DNA from: Branchipolynoe longqiensis
Lineage: Eukaryota; Annelida; Polychaeta; Phyllodocida; Polynoidae
Assembly (NCBI GenBank): GCA_030323885.1
Contig: CM059193.1
Location: forward strand, 56,758,749 to 56,822,748
DNA length: 64,000 nt
Direction: 5' to 3'
A program made the position numbers and the translations under genes. Each line of letters starts with the position of its first letter. Positions within the stretch are counted from its first letter, which is position 1. Below the pieces are notes generated by a model that searched no databases, had not been told where the DNA came from, and worked only from the letters and a program-made list of their open reading frames with translations. This document shows positions 58,285-64,000 of the stretch, piece by piece.

Positions 58285-58428
58285 CCGTCATGGTGGTGTG
58301 GTCATGGCTTGGTGCGTGACTAGTCTTCTTGATGCGGCCCCGAACCAGTTTCCAGGTCAGAGGCTTCTGGAAGTCCACGACGAAGTTGCACACATTCTTC
58401 TCAAAGTCGCACTCCGCCGAAGTCTGAA
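58285..58428 (-). CDS. Internal exon 4: start of MAM domain 1
   Basis: A phase 1-1 exon of 48 codons lies between acceptor TTTGCAG and donor G|GTAAGC. It opens with the MAM signature AECDFEKNVCNFVVD: the first conserved Cys pair around an acidic-aromatic DFE, then KPLTWKLVRG, where the conserved Trp falls. MAM domains (meprin, A5, RPTP-mu) are about 160-170 residue extracellular adhesion modules with four conserved Cys. The exon ends before the DGQYL strand, the same place as the first internal intron in all four MAM domains of this gene. Its donor lies right beside an 11 bp minisatellite (57.5-58.26 kb). Confidence 0.92.
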
Positions 58429-58448
58429 CTGCAAATGAATTGAATAGG

Positions 58449-58652
58449 AGAGTTGTTGTTTTACGTCCTAGCAATATCTACGGTCATATCAGGATGAGTA
58501 CCGACTTGTGACAGTGTACACTCATGACGACTTAATAGTGCTGCCCCACCGGGAGACCAGGCCGCCAGCACCTTATCACATTATCCTGATACTGTGCTAA
58601 TCAGTCCTTGTCCTGTCCTATTAATGCAGAGTGCCAGGATAGGTAGCGACAG
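58449..58652 (-). mobile_element. SINE family 1, truncated
   Basis: The body matches from GTTGTTGTTTTACGTCCTAG; the head is missing. It begins 20 bases upstream of the MAM 1 first exon acceptor. Confidence 0.75.
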
Positions 58653-58678
58653 TTGGTCCTGGACACAGGTGCAATTAT

Positions 58679-58973
58679 TAAAGCTGAATAAACCGATGAA
58701 AGCATCAAATTTTCCAAACCAAAACAATTATCTAGATTATATTCTATATATATAACTTAGATACTGGTGCATTTGTCAGCACATAGGACTTAGAAGGGCA
58801 TACTGATGCAATTTAATAGAATATAATATGTTACTACAGAAGCCTATGGTGTCAGAGTTTTGGCATGCTTGCCAGCATTTATTTTGTATGTTTGCACTTC
58901 AGATATCTCAAAAGTTAGCCATTTAAAATAAAAGTTACCTCAAACTAAAGTAAGGTGGATTGTAATGATCAAC

Positions 58974-59015
<42 letters not shown>

Positions 59016-59325
59016 CCTGTCTCAAAAGGTGATAACTCTTTTTTTTTTTTGTCCATTGTAACGATTGACATAAAACAGCACAGAAACGGTTACACTGAAA
59101 ACACAAGGACATTTGCTTCAAATCAATATGTATTCTATTGGGATTATGAAACACCATGTAAAAAACAAATCAGTTTATCCTGAGCAAATGAATAAGCAGA
59201 TAGTATGTTGATCGTTACACTGGACAAAGTTTTGTCCCATATTGCTTAGCACCTTTTGAGACAGTCGCATATATATATCTCAGAAAATTACAGAAACTCA
59301 AAACCATTGGACCATGCAACTTTAG
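58679..59325. mobile_element. TTAA MITE carrying a second MITE in an AT repeat
   Basis: The outer parts match the family (CTGAATAAACCGATGAAAGC at the left, CCATTGGACCATGCAACT at the right). The ...AACCTAATATAT|ATATCTCAG... point is expanded to an AT dinucleotide run and interrupted by the element at about 59012-59270. Confidence 0.85.
59012..59270. mobile_element. MITE with GTCTCAAAAGGTG ends nested in the TTAA MITE
   Basis: Ends GAGCCTGTCTCAAAAGGTG and CACCTTTTGAGACAGTCGC are inverted repeats, with ATATAT on both sides, consistent with TA insertion. A 5' fragment of the same family lies at 38948-38967, cut by a LINE end. Confidence 0.8.
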
Positions 59326-59735
59326 GTAGTCCAATGTGTGTGCAATTGATGCTATTCACGCCGTGGCCATGTTGAAACCAGACTGAGGCCACATATGCAT
59401 CTGCGAGGCGCCACTCTGCGTTTGTGCATATATGGCTATTGGTGGTGTGATATAATTAACACACTGATGGCTATTGGTGGTGTGATATTAATCCAGTGAT
59501 GGTCATAGGTGGTGTGATATTAATCCACTGATGACATGAATAGCTCATACCCTTGCATGGTTATTTTCCCATTATTTAGCTACAATGTTGACTTCACGTG
59601 ACAAATCTGCATAGTTATGGTTGTATCACATACTATGCAGCACTGTCAGCATAGTTATTTGTGGTATCACATACCATGCAGCACTGTCAGCATAGTTATT
59701 TGTGTAATGTGGTTAAACAACTAGTTTTAGTAATT

Positions 59736-60036
59736 CAGAGATGAAAGGGGTCTCCGGGAAAAAAAGCGGAAATGCTTATATTCCCCCATAGGTTTAGCAT
59801 TGTCAGGGAATCAAGGAAAATTCCCGGAAGTTGGGTGTCATACATATTGGTAATACGGTGACCATGCTGCGATGTTTGAAGCACGTATTCATAGTATACG
59901 CTGATAGTGCTGCGGCATTTGAAGCATTTATTAGTTATATACGCTGATAGTACTGCAGCGTGTGCACCACATATTAGTTGATGGCTACAGGAAAAATCCC
60001 GGAAATCCGCGAAATCGCGGAGAACTTTCATCCCTG
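59736..60036. mobile_element. MITE with CAGGGATGAAAG ends, copy 2
   Basis: Same family as 35331-35630 (CAGAGATGAAAGGGGTCTCC ... GCGGAGAACTTTCATCCCTG), with GTAATT on both flanks as the likely target duplication. Confidence 0.85.
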
Positions 60037-60895
60037 GTAATTGCAAATCAATAAGAGCTTTAAAAGGGGTATATGTGGTGTATAACGTATTATGCGAGTA
60101 AACAAATACGAAGGGAATTGTTTCCTTATTATATTATATTATTATATTACTTGATACCATTGTTATTCTCCGTAAGGCTCCTCACTTGACACGTGGCGCC
60201 TCCTGCGCTCACCCCCTCCTCCACCTGGTCGACATTGTCAGTCGCACCGGAGGATTTTTTCTTTTATTTACTGTGCAAGGGCCTATAATCCATAATCTAT
60301 AATCTTAATATTAAGAAAGCTATGCCATTTTGAATATAATAAAAGATTGGCGACCAGGGTGAGCGCCTTTGTTGACATTGCCTACTGTTCATCCTCAAAA
60401 TGCATGTGATCATCACCCAATCTTCATGAATATTGGCCAATAGATAGAAAACAAGTATGCAAAAATGAATGTGGTAATTTCAAAAATGAATATCTTCAAA
60501 ATTTACTCCTTTACATCTGTCGTAACTCATATACATCGGCACACAACAGTGTCATGGGGCGATTTTCACTGTTTCACATACTCAGCCTCGTTCTGATGCC
60601 TAATTAGGTCACATGTGAATAGTGTGACTGGTGGTTCACTTAGCTGAGTTTACCTTGTTTGAGTGACTTTTTATTAACATATATCTCAGGTGTTTGCGAT
60701 CCAATTACAATAAGCAACATGTCAAAAAAAGGTTGTTTGTCTTTGTTTACTTGTTCGCATTTGCTGTTGCATAGAACCGGACACTTCGTCAATTTAATAG
60801 AACCTGCGGTGTCTACCATTTTGACGTGCATGGCAAAATTAATTGTTGACAATGAACAGCTGATGAAGTACAGAAGTTTCACTTCCTCAGATTAA

Positions 60896-61188
60896 AGTTG
60901 CATAGTCCGATGGTTTTAAGTTTCTGTAATTTTCTAAGATAAATATATTAGATTGTTCGTTATGATCGACTTCACTTTTGTTTGAAATAACTTTTATTTT
61001 AAATGGCTAACTTTGGAGAGATTTGAAGTGCAACCATGCACAATTAATTTACACCATAGGCTTCCGCCTCAGTATTCCCTTCTGTGTGGCGGCAAACGCT
61101 TAATAAGCGCACCAGTATCTAAGTTAGATATGCCAAATCAAACCTAGAGAATTGTTTTGGTTTTGAAAATTTGATGTTTACATCGGAC
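60896..61188. mobile_element. TTAA MITE, internally deleted
   Basis: The left end TTAAAGTTGCATAGTCCGAT is intact and the right end (CATCGGACTATATGG) is damaged. About 50 bases around the GGCAAGCTTGCC segment are missing relative to other copies. It ends 35 bases before the donor of the second PAN exon. Confidence 0.85.
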
Positions 61189-61222
61189 TATATGGTTCGC
61201 GACTTTATGTTTACGTACTCAC

Positions 61223-61317
61223 CTTCGCACTTCTTTCGCTGGTAATAGTCGGTGCCAAAGGCAGGAACAACACGCACCCCAGGCATCTGCGGCTCCATGG
61301 CAGTGATTTGGCATGTC
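61223..61317 (-). CDS. Internal exon 3: second part of the PAN/apple-like domain
   Basis: Acceptor TTCGCAG and donor G|GTGAGT bound 95 nt, entering in phase 2 and leaving in phase 1. Joined to the previous exon, the reading is TR-TCQITAMEPQMPGV, then FGTDYYQRKKCE. This supplies the C-terminal Cys and the closing YYQRKKC strand expected after the ...SLLYN... of a PAN/apple fold. The two exons give a domain of roughly 80 residues, a normal size for the family. The intron between them (61318-62546) holds a SINE-like repeat and a palindromic MITE. Confidence 0.85.
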
Positions 61318-61861
61318 CTGCGAATGAAGGCAGGATCAGGTTTTTTGTTGGTAAACATTTTTATTCATTTGAAGAAGTTCTAATTATGTTGCTAGGATGT
61401 AAAACAACAACAAACAAAACTAAGGTTCTAATTATGCTGGTTCTGGGCGTAATAGTTAGGCGGCGTCCGGGTAGAGCGTCGTAGGTAGCAGCGGTGGGTA
61501 CCGCACGTTGAATTACCCATGTTGCCATGCAACGTGACCATTTAAAAAAAAAATCTATAATCGAAGTCGACGTGATAGTTTATAAATGCTGACAGAGTAG
61601 CATAATATATTTATGGTACAAACGGAAAAAAAGTGAATTACGGATTTAATAAGCATTTAATAAGATTAAGTTAAAAACCATACAATTATATTTGGCACCA
61701 CCTAGCACATGGCACGCCAGGCGACTACCCGAGTTGCAGGTACCTTCAACCGGCCCTGATTAGTTCTTGTGATTGCCACTAGGGGGGGGGCGGGTTGGTG
61801 GTGGAAATATATTACCTTTCCCACAGAACATTTTGACCAGTGAGCAGTTAACCAAAAAAGT

Positions 61862-62215
61862 AAAGCTTGTTTTATTTAACGACGCCTCTAAAGCACATTG
61901 ATCTTTATCATCAGCCATTGAACGTCAAACATATGGTCATTCTGACATATTTCTTTGGAGGAAATCTGCTGCCACCACATAGGCCACTCTTTCCGATAAG
62001 CAGCCAAGGGGTCTTTTATATGCACCTTCTCACAGACAGGACAGCACATACCACAACCTTTGATGAACCAGTTGTGGACCACTGGTTGGAACGGAAAATA
62101 TCCCAAACTGCAAATGGATCCACTGAGAAGGATTGATTCGATGACCGACGGCTTCACAGGTGGACAATCTACCATCTGAGTTACGTCCCGCTCCCCCGTG
62201 AGCAGTTAACCACTA
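61862..62215 (+). mobile_element. Dispersed gastropod-type SINE (ACGACGCCTCTAAAGCACA)
   Basis: Landmarks are ATATGGTCATTCTGACATAT, GTCTTTTATATGCACCTTCT and a closing tRNA-like GAGTTACGTCCCGCTCCCC. Two further copies are in the window. I know this repeat from memory as frequent in gastropods. Confidence 0.85.
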
Positions 62216-62272
62216 CATTAGTTCTCGTGACTGCCACTAGGGTGTGGGTTGGTCGTGGAACCACACACTGTA

Positions 62273-62473
62273 GGCCCGGTCACATACACATTAGTGGACA
62301 TAGTTGAACGCAGTGGAGGCTAATGTAGTTGAGCTTAGTTGAACATAGTTGAACGCAGTTGAATGTAGTTGAACATACCGGCATTCATACTTCTCCGGTA
62401 CGTTCAACTACATTCAACTACATTAGCCTCCACTACGTTCAACTACGTCCACTAACGTGTATGTAACCGGGCC
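62273..62473. mobile_element. Palindromic MITE, near-perfect hairpin
   Basis: The 201 bp element reads GGCCCGGTCACATACACATT on the left and closes ACGTGTATGTAACCGGGCC. The complementary arms cover almost the whole length (GTTGAACGCAGTGGAGGCTA against TAGCCTCCACTACGTTCAAC). It lies about 75 bases downstream of the donor of the first PAN exon and could form a strong stem in the pre-mRNA. Confidence 0.88.
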
Positions 62474-62546
62474 TTAAACAGGGAGTTGCGGTGGAACTCA
62501 TCAGTTGTGACCTAGTTCCCCGAGTATTCCGGCTTGACCTACTGAC

Positions 62547-62709
62547 CTAGTTACCCTGTTGTACAGCAGGGAGCAGCAGGAGTCGCTGATGACGCGCAGG
62601 CAGAGGTGTTTGCACACGTCAGCTGTGACGTCACCAAAAGCCTCATAGGTGTTGGCGATGCCAGCCAGTCGGTGATCTGTGGTCAGGTTGAAACCAGCAT
62701 CTACGGTTT
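62547..62709 (-). CDS. Internal exon 2: first part of a PAN/apple-like domain
   Basis: The exon follows a strong TTTTTTTCCAG acceptor and is open for 53 codons. Its middle carries the pattern DVCKHLCLRVISDSCCSLLY, with two Cys three residues apart, then CC and an aromatic residue, as in PAN/apple domains of secreted and surface adhesion proteins. Upstream is AGFNLTTDHRLAGIANTYEA, which fits the first strands of such a domain. Two donors are possible. GTAACT at 62549-62554 would end in phase 0; AG|GTCAGT, eight bases further on, ends in phase 2. Only the second pairs with the phase 2 entry of the next exon, so I chose it. PAN domains bind protein or carbohydrate partners outside the cell; the partner here is unknown. 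Confidence 0.85.
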
Positions 62710-62741
62710 CTGGAAAAAAAGAGAAAAAGTATGCATTGCGT

Positions 62742-62937
62742 AAAGTATAACCTCTCTAAATCGACCGACCATGGGACCGACTTTAAATGGTTAATTTAGG
62801 GAGGTGGTCGGTTTAGGGAGTTTCTTTTTTATCATTACAATGGTATTGTATGGGCCATTGTTTAGGACCCAAATGAAGCGATCAATATAGGGGAGTGGTC
62901 GATATCTGGAGATGGTCAGTTAGAGAGGTTTTACTTG
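62742..62937. mobile_element. MITE, pogo/Tc1-like ends, copy 3
   Basis: This copy is in the opposite orientation: AACCTCTCTAAATCGACCGA opens it and GTTAGAGAGGTTTTACTT closes it, with GGGACCGACTTTAAATGG inside. It lies 33 bases upstream of the acceptor of the first PAN exon, so it occupies the branch-point neighbourhood. Confidence 0.8.
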
Positions 62938-62999
62938 GGATAATAAAAAGGATACAGTTTTCAAAAGCTTAACATTTATCTAGATTTCAATCCACAATG

Positions 63000-63295
63000 G
63001 AGTGGGGGTGGGAGTTGTGTGGGGTGGGGTATTGGGGTATGGATGTGGATGTAGATATGGGTGCTGTGGGGGTGGGGGATGGTGTAGGGTGGGGTTGGGG
63101 TAGGTAGGGGATGGGGGGTGGTGGGGGCGTTGGACATAAAACTGCATTGTCCGATAAAAGCATCACATTTTCAAAAAGTATGACATATATCTAGATTTGA
63201 GGGGCTGGGGTTTGTGTCGGTGTGTGGGAATAAGGGTGGGGCTTGTGTGGGTCGGGTATGGGGGTGGTGGTGGTGTGAGGTTAGAGGTGGGATGA
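63000..63295. repeat. G/T-rich low-complexity tracts
   Basis: GGGGTGGGGTATTGGGGTAT-type sequence. Similar GT- or G-rich tracts are at 1388-1482, 24421-24445, 47440-47495 and 8990-9006. Confidence 0.85.
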
Positions 63296-63349
63296 GGAGT
63301 CTTCCATCGAAGGACATGCAGCTTTCCAGATTGATCTCGTGGATGTTAC

Positions 63350-63444
63350 CTTCGAATTCAGCCTCAGTGTCCGGGGACTCTTCTATTTTCCGGTAGCCTC
63401 TTACAATAATGTCATGTAGTCCATACTCGTGTGCTGCAGATTGT
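63350..63444 (-). CDS. Internal exon 1 of the large modular gene (unrecognised acidic segment)
   Basis: This 95 nt open segment begins after a TTTTCCAG acceptor and ends at a G|GTAACA donor. It enters in phase 2 and leaves in phase 1. The leaving phase fits the PAN-like exon at 62547-62709, where the shared codon becomes GAA (Glu). The 31 full codons include GLHDIIVRGYRKIEE and then SPDTEAEFE, so the segment is charged and acidic, with no Cys and no hydrophobic stretch. I do not recognise a domain. It would sit just upstream of the PAN-like domain, perhaps as a linker or as the end of a domain that starts outside the window. The open frame and phase match support it, but the donor is weak and there is no homology support. 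Confidence 0.55.
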
Positions 63445-63459
63445 CTGGAAAACAGTGAA

Positions 63460-63700
63460 AAGGAAACTTCATTTTATTTAACGACGCCTCTAGAGCACAC
63501 TGATTTTTATCATCGACTATTAGATGTAAAATATATGGTCATTCTGACATATTTCTTTGCAGGAAACCCACTGCTACCACATAGTCTACTCTTTCCGATA
63601 AGCAGCAAGGCATATTTTATATGCACTTTCACACAGATAGGACAGCACATACAACAGCCTTTGATGAACCCGTTGTGGACCACAACAGAAAACCATGTCA
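63460..63700 (+). mobile_element. Dispersed gastropod-type SINE, truncated
   Basis: It matches the copy at 61862 from TTTAACGACGCCTCTAGAGC to TTTGATGAACCCGTTGTGGA. It lies just upstream of the first exon's acceptor. Confidence 0.83.
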
Positions 63701-63912
63701 CTATGGCAGCAACAAGGGCGGTTGATGTATATAACTCCCAACGTCTCCCAACCAGCCACTGCAGGGACAAATAGTTTGCGCCTGTCTGGACATGTTCTTG
63801 CCGGTGTGAAACCTCTATTTGCTCCCCGAGAGAGTGCCGCTGGTAACTTGCAAAAGCCAGCAGCATTTCAACACTTTTGCAGGCAGCTTTCATGAAATGT
63901 ACAACTGCACAA

Positions 63913-64000
63913 AACATCACTCTCACAGCAGAGAGCTAAATGGAGAGCAGCAGTCAAGTAATGAAAGCAGTCTTTGTCGCATCGCGACCGACAACATGAT
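63913..64000 (+). pseudogene. LINE 3' end, copy of 35860-35945
   Basis: ATCACTCTCACAGCAGAGAG through CGCGACCGACAACATGAT matches the tail of the remnant at 35640-35945 with only a few differences. It runs to the window edge. Confidence 0.85.

Overview
The window is eukaryotic, intron-rich and full of repeats. It holds no prokaryotic gene arrangement, no complete gene and no recognisable first or last exon. The most likely source is a mollusc, probably a gastropod. This rests on the dispersed repeat seen three times (17.9, 61.9 and 63.5 kb) whose core reads ACGACGCCTCTAAAGCACA; I recall it as common in gastropod genomes, but I could not check that here.

One very large gene on the minus strand explains all the convincing coding sequence. 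I resolved 19 internal exons (about 3.4 kb, 1,135 codons) spread over 57 kb, plus one weaker candidate exon. Every junction pairs in reading phase, and almost all are phase 1, as expected of shuffled extracellular modules. In transcript order (right to left in the window) the protein reads: a unique acidic segment (63.4 kb); a PAN/apple-like domain (62.6 and 61.3 kb); MAM domain 1 (58.4, 54.4, 53.1 kb); a kringle (51.4 kb); LDL-receptor class A module 1 (36.8 kb); MAM 2 (35.0, 31.0 kb); a Thr/Pro-rich mucin-like stretch (28.4 kb); MAM 3 (25.0, 22.9, 22.4 kb); MAM 4 (21.8, 12.3 kb); LDLa 2 (9.6 kb); a charged linker (7.1 kb); and a short exon (6.1 kb) with a GHQ-x3-DFI motif that resembles the start of the conserved DEG/ENaC (ASC) channel core. 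If that last match holds, the gene codes for a sodium-channel-family protein with a giant modular extracellular region. If not, it is a large secreted or membrane-bound adhesion protein. Both ends of the gene lie outside the window.

The introns are packed with mobile elements. They include at least four SINE-like families with tRNA-type heads; 5'-truncated LINEs ending in CAAT repeats; coding fragments of other LINEs; LTR-like segments with a TATA box and poly(A) signal; and many MITEs. One MITE family inserts at TTAA (piggyBac-like), several have three-base TAA/TTA duplications and long inverted repeats (PIF/Harbinger-like), and one has TA ends and CAGTAAAACC termini (pogo/Tc1-like). Several are nested in one another or inserted in minisatellites, so insertion sites can be read directly by comparing filled and empty copies.

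Minisatellites with 11, 13, 35, 42, 57, 58, 87/94 and 117 bp units make up much of the remaining intron sequence. Some contain long open frames only because the unit length is a multiple of three or because the unit lacks stop codons in any frame.
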